In this document: positions 34,810-46,636 of the stretch, piece by piece
Position numbering within the stretch: the first letter of the stretch is position 1
Layout: every line of letters starts with the position of its first letter
Source of the DNA: Stratiolaelaps scimitus
Lineage: Eukaryota > Arthropoda > Arachnida > Mesostigmata > Laelapidae
DNA: 64,000 bases
Assembly (NCBI GenBank): GCA_019614645.1
Contig: JABWDB010000008.1
Location: forward strand, 5,456,001-5,520,000
Reading direction: 5' to 3'
Translations under genes and position numbers: made by a program
The notes under the pieces: generated by a model
The model's database searches: none
Told to the model about the DNA's origin: nothing
Seen by the model: only the letters and a program-made list of their open reading frames with translations

Positions 34810-35388
34810 ATCAATCCGCAAGACGGAATTCAAGGCCTACGATGAAATATACCAACTCAATTTAATACGACTATTCCCTAGACACGTGCTACCTGAGAGG
34901 CGCATTTGTATCGTGTTATAATCTTTAATTACATCCAACGTAACTTCATTCAGACCCGCAAAGAAATGGACATATTGCATCCGCTGAAATACAGTATCGA
35001 CAGCAACGATAAGAAAAAGCACATTTCTCGAAATTATATTTAGAAAATACATCCCACAAGTTTGATGTGGTCAAATTCAAATGTAGGTAATAGGCATAAA
35101 TTGGCATGTCGACGAGTCGACCTTGAATACATTGAATTCACCAATGAATACATAGACACTTATACTTATAGTGAACACAAACAAGCCTCACTGAAGATAA
35201 TATATAAGATATTTATTTACAGATAAGCCTTTCTCTGCATTTTTTTGTTCTACAATTCTTACAATATTCTATTCAATTTAACATTAACACTGTTCTTTAC
35301 CTACCCGCCTATACAATGTCGTGTTTAGCTCTGTGTGTGTGTACGCGAGACTTGTAGAATTTTGCTAGCTACAAATTATACTCCTCTC
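34810..35388. other. 3' flank of the TIM14 gene
   Basis: No exon. On the minus strand AATAAA (plus-strand TTTATT at 35212-35217) lies about 170 bp beyond the TIM14 stop and is the likely polyadenylation signal. Confidence 0.5.
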
Positions 35389-37249
35389 TTATTTATCCAG
35401 CAAATCTTTGGCCTCGTTGATTTTCGCCGCCAAATAGGGACTACCCCCACGATCTGGATGGTTCAGAAGCATAATCCGCTTATGGGCCTCCTGAAAATAT
35501 GATGAAGTTTTGTCAAATATGTCAGTGCTTAGAGCTAACCATGAATGACGCCTTAAAAGGAGATCCGGTAACATCTGTAGACGGAATCTGACACGAGATT
35601 GTCGGGTCCATACACTGTCTCACGGCTGGCTTAGCAGAATAGACCGAATAGCGGTAGACAGGGCTAACTATTCAAGGTGCATTCATTTACACCTTTGCCG
35701 GCGACGTTGCCGAACACAATGGCAACATGAGACAGATCTCGGGGTTTGCCCAAAGGGACAATCTCGGCCCATTACTGTTCTCAATACAGATCTCCGTCAT
35801 CTCGTTTGTATCAAGCAGCGGTCGAAGCGACATCTATGCTGACTATCAGTGGCCAATTGTTAGAAATCTGACTCAGACATCGAGCGTGGCTTGATCAAGA
35901 TGCCTATTGAGATAGGCTGGGAAATCCTCACCGACTTCATTAACTGAGATTAATTTCACGCGACGGAGATAATCAACCAAATCTGAATACAATTCGCCCA
36001 AGCGCGTCCCAGCCGAGTAAATGCCCCGTATACAAAAGACGTGTTCACGAAAACTGTCTGACTCCTCCCTATCTCTCCCTCTAACTGTGACATGGTTAAA
36101 TATCGTCGTGGACAATTAGTTGACTGATTACATTATTTTGTGTATTATATTTAACTCAATACACACGTAAAATGAAATGGCTGTCCGCCTCCTCTTACCT
36201 TTAGCTTGGCCTTGCTGGGGGATGGAGTGACTCCGAGGATGAGGGACGCTTCGCGCTTCGACATCTTCGTCTCGAAGCCACCTTTATAGTACTTGCTATC
36301 GTGTGGAAACTTGAATTCCATCTTCGGCAGCTCTTTCATTTGTTGCTGTAGTGCTTTATCTGTGGACGAATATTTCAAAACGGAAATATACGCTTAGATT
36401 TCGCGTCAAGTCATTCTCAGATATCAGGGACAGTTAGAACATTGAGTGACGTCATGAATTCGTGTTCCTACGTAATAGCAAATGATTTTGGCAGGCTCTA
36501 CGCAACGAGGTGAATTTGCGTAACAGCATTCGGAAAGTTCCACAACAACGAACCGTCTGATGCAAGCTCAACAATAAAAAGAAAAGTGCACGCAACTAAA
36601 GTGGCAAACACTTCCCATTTAAACATACTGCTACAACGCTCTCGGAGAGAACGCCATTCTAGGGAGATTCCCCTAGAATGTACATCCGAGACACCTTAGA
36701 AAGGATCCGAGCCGCATCGATTTACGCGGTTGTCCTTTTTTCTCGCAAATTCTGCCCACTATGGATTCTACATATTTATGCAGACATTCGCCCTTAAGGC
36801 TAGCCAGAAATATAGTGACTACAAGACCGCAGCGATCCGCATGTGCCCTGTGAGATTCGAGCCCGGGATACACTACGATTTCATGTCTACGTCGTTACCG
36901 CTACGCCATCCTCGAACAAACATGCCCATCGACTAATATAGCCGAGTGACGTTTAAGCATTGCATCAGCCATCCGATGATGAGGTATGCTACAACATGCT
37001 AGTTTCATTCTCAAATTCCTTTTAGCTCCATCAATTACTATTCTCAACAAATCTCAAAAATCGAACCGCGGAAATGTTAGCAGGAACAAATCCACCCGTT
37101 GTTATTCCAATGCACCTAGCACGTTACCACCATCGGGGCGGAGATAACTCCACCTGGAACTTACCCCAAAGCGGTCTATTTCGCAGGATGTAACGGCCCG
37201 TGAATCCCAACGCCGTCAGGGCGAGACCTGCCGCAACAACCGAACTCAT
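35389..37249 (-). CDS. DNAJC19: Mitochondrial import motor subunit TIM14 (DNAJC19/Pam18)
   Basis: Three minus-strand exons join in phase into 115 codons: 37249-37165 (85 bp), 36359-36199 (161 bp) and 35490-35389 (102 bp, stop TAA). All introns are GT-AG. The start reads [20 protein letters not shown], a single membrane helix in the inner membrane. The middle exon gives [20 protein letters not shown], and the last has [20 protein letters not shown] with the J-domain HPD triad at residues 93-95. In known TIM14 proteins this matrix-side J domain stimulates mitochondrial Hsp70 to pull precursors through TIM23. The usual length is about 116 residues, so the gene is complete. It is divergently arranged with AIMP1, whose ATG is 534 bp away. 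The first intron contains a tRNA-derived SINE (about 36665-36936). Confidence 0.95.
36655..36680. repeat. Perfect 10-bp stem-loop
   Basis: CATTCTAGGG at 36655-36664 pairs with CCCTAGAATG at 36671-36680 around AGATTC. It sits at the edge of the SINE in the TIM14 intron and may be an insertion footprint. Confidence 0.6.
36665..36936 (-). mobile_element. tRNA-derived SINE
   Basis: On the minus strand the head shows a pol III A box (GATGGCGTAGCGGTAACGAC, near 36907-36888) and about 45 bases later a B box (GGCTCGAATCTC, near 36862-36850). This spacing is that of a tRNA promoter without a foldable intact tRNA. A unique body follows to about 36665. The exact ends are uncertain; I saw no clean target-site duplication. 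It lies inside the TIM14 intron in the sense orientation of that gene. Confidence 0.55.
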
Positions 37250-37783
37250 AATTCCAATTGGTTGTATTTAATACAATGAACTAAAAGCAAACTATATTTG
37301 CATCGCACACACACACTTAATTCGCCTTTGGTGGCGCGTGGAGAAGGCTCTATTTTCATTCGTAGTTGAAATCGTAGCCGCGAGAGGGCGCCGGCGCCGC
37401 CGCCGCCGCCGCCGTCGTCGTTGTTGCTGGAACCAAAGCGCGAGATTTATGGAAATATTGTGTGTTGGCAAATGCTGGTAAACTCCATTAGGTCTGGCGT
37501 ATCGATAGACAAAGATTCACCCATGAAGGTTAGCTGACAGAAGAGTTTTTCGTGCTTGCGCTACGAACGCACCGCTCAGATTGTATCAACAACAAGAGGA
37601 TTTTAGCAGCCGCCGTTTCCTGGGTGTTCGAATTTCTCACGTGTACCGTTCCGTGTTAGCTGGGCTTGTTAGCATAAGCGAATCCGCTTCTATCGATGTG
37701 CACGGTCAATATACGATAATCATAAGTAAATAAGTATATATACTGAGGTGATATATTGAGGAAAAGCAGAGAGAACGATAGTA
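37250..37783. promoter_or_regulatory. Shared divergent promoter of DNAJC19 and AIMP1
   Basis: 534 bp between two oppositely directed start codons of housekeeping genes. It contains a GCC/GTC triplet run (about 37388-37425) with CpGs and a perfect TATCGATA (37500-37507), with a second partial site (CTATCGATG) near 37690. TATCGATA is the DRE bound by DREF in Drosophila housekeeping promoters; its use here is an inference. No TATA box is obvious. Confidence 0.6.
37500..37507. promoter_or_regulatory. DRE-like TATCGATA site
   Basis: A perfect 8-bp palindromic match to the DNA replication-related element, placed near the middle of the divergent promoter. Confidence 0.45.
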
Positions 37784-40533
37784 ATGATGACCGGTGCAAT
37801 AGATATTGCCAAACTCCTTCCACGGAGTCAGATAGCCGATACCCTTCTCAAAGAGCTTAGGGAGAAAGTGGCTCGTTTGCGTCAGCAAGGTAAGCTAATA
37901 AAATACTATTGACTATTGTATCAATTTTGAAACTAATGAGTTCATATAGATTCTTCTAGAAAATGCTTCTGGATTTTTTCTGGACGGATTACCCGTGCTG
38001 TTTGACTGGTTATGCGCTCTAATAACAAGTATATGATTGTAACCACACTAGGTTGCACCTTGGAAGGTAATTAATGACATTTACCTTGCTAACAAGGTAA
38101 ATGTATTTCTTATTTTTTTTTATTTTGCATTTTCGATCGACGAGAGAGGTGTTCATTCCGAGATGCGATCCATCATAGATTGGGTGCCTCTGCTAATGAT
38201 TTCTTATTTTATTTTTTTGTTGATTCACATTTCCTCTTCGTATATTATTGATTTCTAGTGGCCGGAGCAGAGTTGCAACGTCTTTCCCGAGAAAACGAAC
38301 AGCTGACCCTTCAGTGCGAGGCCTGGCGACAGAGGCTCGTCAAGGCGGAACTAGCCAATGGCAAAAAACAGGTAATCATTTGTGGCCATTCTTACAACGA
38401 CGTCTTCATGTGGGTGTCCGTGATCTTACTCGAGCATATGTTTGCCTCTTTAACCTGTTGAAATGTATTTCTCGGTGCTTTAAGATGCCGCTGTAAGCAC
38501 ATGAGTGACTTACAAATTTAGGAGTTTTTACAATATATATGTATAGATTTCTGTTCGTTACTGATCCTACATAGAATTACGTGGGCTTCTGCCAAATTCT
38601 ATTCTATGTGTTTGATGGTAGACGCCCCTTTTCTTAGTTCTCCATTGTGTGTTTTTTTGTTGATTTTGCATCCAGTATTCTCTGCCAACGCGCTGTGTCT
38701 CTACCGACGCAGCTGGAGGCGACACCAAGACGACCGTTACGGAGACGCCAGCTAAGGTTCAGTCTTCTGGCCCAGCAGCCGAATCCAAGGATAAAGCTCC
38801 GAAGGAGAGCAAGAAGGCTAACAAGGTATTTATTATCAGTTATGTCAAAAACAATGAAATCTCCTATTTCGGTGACATCGGCATTGTTTAAATTCGGCAC
38901 GCCCAAGTTACGATTATGGCAGCGTGCTCAGGTTTCGTGACATCAGCCAAACTTCGATTGTAATTAACGTTTTTAAATAGTCAGCATAACGTTGCAGCCG
39001 TTACAGCTAAAGTTCACTTTTGCTGTTGATTTTTTCTTTTATTTCAGCCCGCTAAGGATTCGAAACAGAAAGATACCACAGCAGGCAAGGAGAACAAGGA
39101 TGCAAGCAAATCTACAGAGGCTGCATCCGCGGACTCTGTGTGTGTCTCGCAGTTGGACCTACGGGTCGGTCTCATCAAGGGGGTCGACAAGCACCCGGAT
39201 GCCGATGCTCTGTACCTTGAACAGATTGACGTTGGGGAGGAGAAGCCGCGCACAATCATATCTGGTCGGTAACCATAGCAGGAGCTGTTATTTTTGGAAC
39301 CGTGCAAAATCGATTATTATTTACTTGCTATTTTTTTCTGTGCTCAAATGATCGCGTTGATTTTTTTTTATGTACTAACTGATGAAATTTTAGAAACTAA
39401 ACGACTTACATTACAATATTTCCTTATTGAATTAATTATTATGGCTGGGTCTATCCGCAATTCTGATAATCATTGAACATATTTGCCAGTTAATATGATT
39501 TGTAGGAACGACTCCTTCATATTGTCATGTTGTCTATATTTAAGGTTCCCCGTAAACAATGAGTACGAGCGTACAAGCTATGCAGCGTCAAAATGTTATA
39601 TAATAATACACTGCGTTGTTATCTACGTCTTCTTTTAATACTACACAAGTTCCCATTGACGAATGTTCGGCGCGGTGTTTTTTTAGCGATTGTTTTTGTT
39701 TGACATAGATCTCCCCTTGGTGCGCTTAAGCTGAAAGTTTCTGGGTCATTCCAGTCGATATATGTATAGTTAATATTAAAGGAGAAGTTCTTTAGGTTTA
39801 ACAAGGCACACTCCGACATCTTAATATATGTTTTCGATATTCTAGGTCTGGTGAAATTCGTCCCAGTGGAGCAGATGCGAGACCGGTTAGTGGTTGTTAT
39901 GTGTAACCTGAAGCCGGCCAAGATGCGTGGCATTTTATCGGAGGGTATGGTCATGTGTGCGTCCACCCCGGAAAAGGTCGAGCCTATCCGACCTCCGAAC
40001 GGTGCGACTCCAGGTGACAGGTATGCTTCGCGCTGGTCGCTGAGATGTTCACAATTTGCTACTGGGATATTTTAGTAGAACAAGTACTTTTTTACTTTAC
40101 CACATGTTTTTATTCTCCGGTTAGTGTTAACGTTATTTAATCGTTTGAAACGGGGTATGTAATAAAGTATCGTGTGTTTCTGCAGCACTTCGAGCGTCTA
40201 TTCGATGGACAAACATTTTCGAAAAGACATATCACACATTTGTCCAACGCGACATTACAAATATCCATGATAATCTAGAATTTCTTCTAGATTCGAGCAA
40301 ATTTTGACTTTCATTCCATTTGTCATTACAGAGTTACGTGGACAGGCTTGCCCGCTGAAGGTTACCCCGTACCGGAAACCGTTCTAAACCCCAAGAAGAA
40401 GATTTGGGAGAGAATTGCACCCGACCTCAAGGTTGACGAGCAGGGTCATACCATTTGGATGGGGAAAAAGTTAGAAGTTCGCGGAAAAGGGCCCCTTACC
40501 GCCGATACACTGAAGAGTGTCAACGTCAAGTAG
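37784..40533 (+). CDS. AIMP1: AIMP1/p43, multisynthetase complex tRNA-binding subunit (EMAP II precursor)
   Basis: Six exons join in phase to 320 codons: 37784-37889, 38259-38371, 38676-38825, 39048-39264, 39846-40020 and 40332-40533 (TAG). All introns have GT-AG ends. Residues about 10-73 form a leucine-rich coiled coil (for example [20 protein letters not shown]) that in known AIMP1 docks arginyl-tRNA synthetase. Residues 74-153 are a Lys/Ala/Ser-rich linker. From about 156 the EMAP II-type OB-fold tRNA-binding domain begins ([20 protein letters not shown]), with the family signatures [10 protein letters not shown] and [11 protein letters not shown], and ends [12 protein letters not shown]. 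Length matches the human protein (312). The start has two adjacent in-frame ATGs (37784 and 37787). AATAAA at 40798-40803 is the probable polyadenylation signal. Complete and with no oddities. Confidence 0.96.
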
Positions 40534-43500
40534 ACAGCGATACGACACTAGGAGACGTATGTAGGTGCAGCGACGACTCTCCCAGATAATCAGACATCCC
40601 GTATAGTGACCAGAAATCCTTACTCTGAAAATCAAAAGGCTAAAGCTGGCGATTTGCCTCGTCTATGGCCGGTTGACGGATGGATCTCTTGCGAACATGA
40701 AACTTACGAATTCGACCTGTTTACTTTTAACGTTGTATTTATCGGAAATATGATTTGTTCAAACTCTGAAAGAACACCAATGCGGTTTTGGGGCACAAAA
40801 TAAACTATTATGTAATTCCTTAGGGAAATGATGTTGTTCATTCCTTAAACTAAAAAACGTTAGAATGTGTTTGTTGTGAGAGCTAATCATTTTGTTCAGT
40901 TTGTTGTTCTGTACTGCTTTTCGTATAATAAATTTCGGCAAGTCTTCTGAAGTTAGATTGAATACTGTCTACATGATTTTTAAAGGTGTAACATTGTAGG
41001 CATTAAATAGGTTAATTTGTTCTATGGGTGTGAATTATGAAATTAACTATCGCTGGCGTTTGGTTGGATATTGGGAATATACAAATAACAACGAACTAAA
41101 ACACTCCAATGCAAACGTATATTCAAGCAGGAATTAATACATTTTAAACGTATACATCTCAATTTCATTGCCCGGTATGATCCTCAACCGAAAGTAGGAT
41201 ATAGTATACAATAATGTATTATTATGTAAGAATACCGCTAATTACACTACCTTCTCTACCATTCGCATACTGTTCCAATTCAAAAAGATTCATCGGCAAA
41301 GGCAAGCCTAGATATTAATTTTTGTTCGAAGACAACCTCGATTAGTTTCTTAAATACTTCCAACAACATGACAGCACGATTACCCATCTTGGCGTCGTTA
41401 TTGCCAAGCCAGCAACATGATCAATTATTATAATATACTATCGAAGTTTCGATGCATCGTGCTAACAACAGAACGAATGGAGTCCACAGAGAAACCTAAA
41501 TATTCTTATGCAATGAAATATTTCGGAATCTCAACTGTAGCGAGCAACAGCAGGTAAACCGTCAAAGTCGAGCTCAAACCTGGTTTTCCAAAGTGCGTTC
41601 GCCTACTGATCTTAGATTCAAATCCTCTTCTTCATTAGCGGACAAACGAGGATATTCGTATGTACTGTTCCTTAGGAAGCATCTGGCAGGGCCAGGGTCC
41701 AACAGAGCGTAAACTGTGAAGTTTCTTCAAGTGCTCCAATGTTGTTGCGATAGCAGCGAAATCGAGGGAAAATCTTAGCATCGCTCTCGTACGAGATGCA
41801 TGGAACGGCCAAAGTTGACGAGCTGACCTGGCGTCAAGAGTTCAAAATGTTAAAATGGAGTTTTTTGCAAAGCTATCAACCAGCTTGATCTCCGATCGGT
41901 GTACTTCTTCCGCCGATGGCAAATGGTAAAAATGTCGTAGCGGCTTATCGCTGCAGGCACTTTAGAAGCGAGTCGTGATCTCGGCCTAAATAAGAGTTCT
42001 TCATTAAAAAACTTCGTCGTGTTTGTTATAATGAGATACAACATGAACGCTAAGACGTGATAAAACAATAGCAATACGTAATCAACGATAAGAAAAGCGA
42101 TATTCGTATTACAACATTTACCATTTGAGAAGTGTGAAGTGTGTGCGTGTATCCGTCTGTCTTTATTGGGGCACCCCTCATTGTACAAAATTGTGTACAC
42201 TCCCAGGCTTTTATTCCCTTTTATTCTTTGCATAAACCTTTTTGTGCATAAAAACAGCTAAAAGGAGTATGCTTACCTGATGAAAAAGTTAAGCCTGAGG
42301 TAAACAAAACATGAGAATTCATCGGCTTCACAAACATACACAACGTTCATGTGATTACGTTTTCAGATAACCCGCCGTTGTCGATATGTTCAATTGTACA
42401 ATCATTTCATAGTTCCCCTCCAGGTTGAACGGTCATTATTTGCTTGTAAAGCAAAAGACATTAGATGCGAGTTCTCCATTCGTTTTATAAGTAGCTATCT
42501 GTTCTCATGACTTTTACCTTCACTCTATAAAATTTCTTTTACAAAATATGCACTACTATCTAAGGTTGCAGATCCTTTAATAAGACACCTTTTAACCTCT
42601 ATCGCAAAAGCAGATCCTGTCTAATTCATTCAAATCGACAATGTAATTTCAAATAGACCGCCAAATCATAGCCCGTACTTACACAAGACACGACGCGGTC
42701 TCATCTACGCGTGTCTCCCCGTGTTCGATTTGCTCACAGGTGGTGGCGACAATTCGAATAGCCGAGCCAATCGAAATTTCCCCCACATATAACAACATGA
42801 CAGTTATTCGCACAGCGTTCATTTTGTCATTTGATGCAGTTCACTAATGAATATTTACCCGGTAAGTAACCTCTGGGTGGACGAAAGATTGACGATTAAT
42901 TCCCTAATTAATATCGTGTTTCTTTGTATCTGGAGTCTGTCAGTGAGAAAGTTTTGGCGCGATTTTGTTCAAGTGGCCTAGTCGTCCAAAGGTAGTGCTT
43001 GCGCGCGTCCGTCTTTTACGACCGACCTTAACAGGCCAATTGCAAGTAGCGTCCCGTTATCCTCGTTCCATTGTTCGTGTGGGCACCTTTTACAACAGGT
43101 CATTGCGCAGTGTCAAACATGTATATTTCACGTTATTTCTCTGTGCACAGTATACACCGTATATGTAACTTTTTGTCTAACATGCCGTGATAGAATCACA
43201 TGGGGCATACACCGTACGGCAACGGCCGTGTATGGTACATCGATCAATCGCATATAGAACGATACCTGTGATGCCTTCCGTACTGGTCAGATTGGCATAT
43301 AGGCGTCGTATTGACTCAAGCAAAGGTCGCATAAGGAAAATATACGTCGTCATATACGTCGTCCGTCTCACAGACCATTGTCTTCTGCTTGTATAATATG
43401 CGTACACGTGCGCAATGTGATTGATATACATGCGAGGGAGTCCGACACACGGCTGTGCCCAGTGTAATACTGCATTTCCTAGATGGAAGGTCCATTGAGT

Positions 43501-44133
43501 GAGACCGAGACGGGATATCGATCCGCGCGCGTTGCGAGCGAAAAAAAAAGCTTCTCGAGAGGGGCCGCCTGAGCAGCGCAGAGTTGAGCTGAGCTGAGCT
43601 CGGTGGCAACTTTGCTTTGAGTGCGTGGCGGCGTTCGTTGATCGATTTCGCCTCATGCGGGGTTCTTTGTCAGGTGTCGCTTCGGCTTTTTCGATATCTC
43701 CCCGCTGGCTGAGAAGCTACCACTGAATATGGGCTATATGTTATGCTACAGTGGCTAGTTGCCGGCAGAGCGAAATGTCGTCACGTCGAAATAATCACCG
43801 GATGTGATGATGTGGCGAAGTAGGCAAACTTGATTTATACTGGAACTTGCAGTTTACTCGGGTAATGTTTTCTAGACGGTAACTAGTTGAAATTCTCATG
43901 GACCAAGGTGAATTAGTGTCAAATCGAGTGCAGGCAGAGACGAATTCGCTGATGTTTGTGCTAGAAATATACACGAACCTTAGTTTGCGTCTGGTGGCAA
44001 TATATACACTGTATCTCTGAATGCGAATTTTGTTACGAATATCGTAAGGTCTACTGCGTAAGGTTCGTCTGGGGAGTGTGTATATATTATAATGAATAAC
44101 GAACGGCAATTTCTCTTGATATTTCCTCCCCAG
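40534..44133. other. 3' UTR and intergenic/intronic stretch
   Basis: After the AIMP1 3' UTR I see no reliable exon until 44134. A possible first exon, ATG AAT ATT TAC CCG followed by a perfect GTAAGT donor, lies at 42847-42861 and is in phase with the exon at 44134. A minus-strand 127-codon frame at 41850-42233 has no homology I recognise. Confidence 0.4.
40798..40803 (+). terminator. AIMP1 polyadenylation signal
   Basis: AATAAA 265 bp after the AIMP1 stop; another AATAAA follows near 40926. Confidence 0.6.
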
Positions 44134-45378
44134 GATGCGGACACCATTTCAGCTAGGCGGGCGAATGACGGTTTGAGAATGGCCAACGTATTCGAAGAGG
44201 TAGCCGAACGTACAACGAAGCTCAACCAGGTATGGTCGTATGGTTCAAATGCAGCATATTCACCCCATCAGGCAAAAAGGCTAACTCGATGACAGGCAAA
44301 TTTTCAAATGCATTTGCTGCATCATACCTGAAACATTGATCAGTACCTGCCTGAACAATAGATCCACATTTATTACACACATATATATATATTCTCCGTA
44401 ATTGGTGTATTCTCCGTAAAATAAATGGAGTGAATAGAGTGTATCCCAAACTGAATTGTCGTATGTGATTTTCAAACTAGGGATCACTTTTCAATGACAG
44501 ACATCTCGGGTGATAAAAAGGCTGCTATCAGTATATTATTGTTCGGCTCGTGAAAATTCGTATTGCGTAAATAAGCGTATTCTTATTCAAGCGAGAATGT
44601 TGCATTTAATCTATTTCCTCCAAGGCGCCTATCATTTACCAACGTGGACGCAGTTGTGATTTAAAATGTCCGTTTTATTTTTCCCACTTACATTTCACAC
44701 TTGTTGCAGTTGTTCGAGGAGCTCGCAGAGGCCTACTTTCCTGCCGAGCAGATTTCATCGGTCACATGCTACCGACTCACCGAATCGCTTGGAGTTCAGC
44801 TCCATGCTTCGCCGTCAGATTCGGCTGTGATCTCGACGTTGGCCGGGGAGGTCAAGGCGCATCAGAGTGACAACGGACTGCTAAGCGCGCAGGTCAAACT
44901 TTTCCGAGATCCTCTGCCGGTTCAGCTGTCTCTAGGCAATGCGCCCACACTTTTCCTGGAGCCCCAGCGCGTGCAGAAGAAAGCGTTGCCAGAACTCATC
45001 AAGGCGGACTGTTGGAATTACGTTACGTTGGACAAAAGCTGTTTGAAGCAAGTACTCGATCTCGCCGGCGGATACAAGGTAGTTCATCGCGGAAACGTCG
45101 CGTACTACTTCGACGAATGCCTTGAATGGCTCATTGAAGACGGGGTGAACACGTTGAAGGTGTTCGGCAAATCCGAGAAATACGGACTCTTGAAGGAGGT
45201 CCGCGAGAAGGTGAAGTGCGCTACACCGGCTGTTGTGGTAGACAAGGTGAAACGCTGTCTCGAGAAGGAGATCGAAATTCTCAAAAGTGTCGAATACAAA
45301 TCATTCACAGCTGCTCGTCGATCTTTAATGGCACTCGAAGTGGAAACTGACCTTGCTGTCCAAGAGCTGATCGGATGA
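44134..45378 (+). CDS. Unrecognised spliced protein, C-terminal two exons
   Basis: Exon 44134-44229 follows a strong pyrimidine-tract acceptor (TTTCCTCCCCAG) and encodes 32 codons (DADTISARRANDGLRMANVF, then EEVAERTTKLNQ) up to a GTATGG donor. Exon 44710-45378 follows TTGTTGCAG and encodes 222 codons to TGA. Both junctions are phase 0. The protein looks soluble and mostly helical: an acidic start (LFEELAEAYFPAEQ), a middle with DCWNYVTLDKSCLKQVLDLA and NVAYYFDECLEWLIEDGVNT, and a Lys/Glu-rich helical end with RRSLMALEVETDL. No signal peptide or membrane helix. A five-codon first exon at 42847-42861 (MNIYP) would give 259 residues, but this is tentative. I could not assign a family. The MFSD9-like gene starts only 73 bp after the stop, on the same strand. 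Confidence 0.75.
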
Positions 45379-45451
45379 TTGGTTGACTTCGTAACTGATG
45401 AGTTCGGCTGACCTTTACATTGAAACGTAGCTACCACTCAGCTCTGGAACG

Positions 45452-46636
45452 ATGAACCTGTATCAGACAGTCACATTCGTGCTCGGCTTCCTGGACCTCT
45501 TCGGGGTGAGCATGATCATACCTCAGATCGCGATCAATTTCAGAAATAAAGGCTACTCACCGTTTGTATATGGCCTAGCGGGAACAACATACGGCAGCCT
45601 GCAGACGCTGAGCGGGCCTGTGTTCGGTGGCTACAGCGACGTATACGGCCGTAAGAAGTGCATCATTTTGTCGTTCCATCTGTCTGGCTTCGTTTATATG
45701 TGGCTGGGTTTCATAGAGAGCATCGTTCTATTTTTTATGGCGCGTGCAGCTCTTGGCATGGTTAAGCATAGCCAAACCATGCTCAAGGCCTACCTCTGTG
45801 ACATCACGCCGCGAGATGAGCACGCGAAGATTCTTGGACATTTCAATGCCATATCGAGTGCGGGCTTCATCGTTGGCCCGTTGATCGGCGCGTATATCGA
45901 CAGTTTCGAGACGGGATGTATTATTGTTGGGGTGATTTTCATCTCGGCTGCACTTGGAGCACAACTGCTCCTGCCGTATTCGCTTCCAGCGAAGGCTGAC
46001 GACAAGAGGGACGACAGACTAGAGCCAGAATCGGTTGTGGCCCTGTTCCGAAGTGTCGACTGGCCAAAATACTGGGATCTGTTTAGTGGCCGCCTTCTGT
46101 TGGCTACCGCTGTCGGCCTTTATCGAAGCAACCTTGGCTATATGTTGCTGCTGATGTACTCACTGTCGGCTAAAGAAATCGGTTACGTCACCTCGTTTAT
46201 GGGAATCATCGCCGCCGGGTCGGGCTTCCTAGTGGGACCAATTATCAGCCGATGCAATCGGGATAGCTGTCACATTCTCGTCATTTGCAGTGTGCTACTC
46301 TCCGTAAGTTTGGCCCTCCTTTGCGTGTCAACCAATCTCGTCCAAATCGTCATACTGTTGATCGCGTTTCAGCTCTCATCGAGCCTGGCACGGGCGTTCG
46401 GGCTCGACGCCGTACTGAGTCGCGGCTCGGGCAGCGGGGTTGGACTCTTACACGGCGCCTTACAGAGCGTTAGCTCTGTGTCTCGCGGAGTTATACCAAT
46501 GCTGAGTGGCATTTTACAGAGTGTACATGTCGGCCTGCCAACGTTTGTGTCAGCCGCCTTGGCACTGGTGGGTAGTATTATATTCTTTTACGCTTCGAAG
46601 GTGAACGCTAGAAGCAGAAGATTGAAGACGGAGTAA
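45452..46636 (+). CDS. MFSD9: Major facilitator superfamily transporter, MFSD9-like
   Basis: An uninterrupted frame of 394 codons with about eleven or twelve hydrophobic segments. Residues 8-24 (FVLGFLDLFGVSMIIPQ) form the first helix. Residues 59-69 (GGYSDVYGRKK) are the MFS motif A between helices 2 and 3. The block ARAALGMVKHSQTMLKAYLC, followed by GHFNAISSAGFIVGPLIGAY, matches the helix 4-5 region of MFSD9 and related drug/H+ antiporter-type carriers. MFSD9 is an orphan transporter, so the substrate is unknown. The protein is shorter than human MFSD9 (474) mainly in the N-terminus and central loop. A good 3' splice site (CTACCACTCAG) lies 10 bp before the ATG, so a 5' untranslated exon upstream is likely. 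No polyadenylation signal separates it from the preceding gene. Confidence 0.82.
   Translation: MNLYQTVTFVLGFLDLFGVSMIIPQIAINFRNKGYSPFVYGLAGTTYGSLQTLSGPVFGGYSDVYGRKKCIILSFHLSGFVYMWLGFIESIVLFFMARAALGMVKHSQTMLKAYLCDITPRDEHAKILGHFNAISSAGFIVGPLIGAYIDSFETGCIIVGVIFISAALGAQLLLPYSLPAKADDKRDDRLEPESVVALFRSVDWPKYWDLFSGRLLLATAVGLYRSNLGYMLLLMYSLSAKEIGYVTSFMGIIAAGSGFLVGPIISRCNRDSCHILVICSVLLSVSLALLCVSTNLVQIVILLIAFQLSSSLARAFGLDAVLSRGSGSGVGLLHGALQSVSSVSRGVIPMLSGILQSVHVGLPTFVSAALALVGSIIFFYASKVNARSRRLKTE

Noticed and set aside
36838..36936. Possible functional tRNA gene in the TIM14 intron.
   Set aside because: A and B boxes are present but no cloverleaf can be drawn, so it is called a SINE head.
44701..44709. 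Start of the unknown protein at 44701 (MLQ from TTG).
   Set aside because: Those bases are the end of an intron (TTGTTGCAG); the exon begins at 44710 and the true start is upstream.
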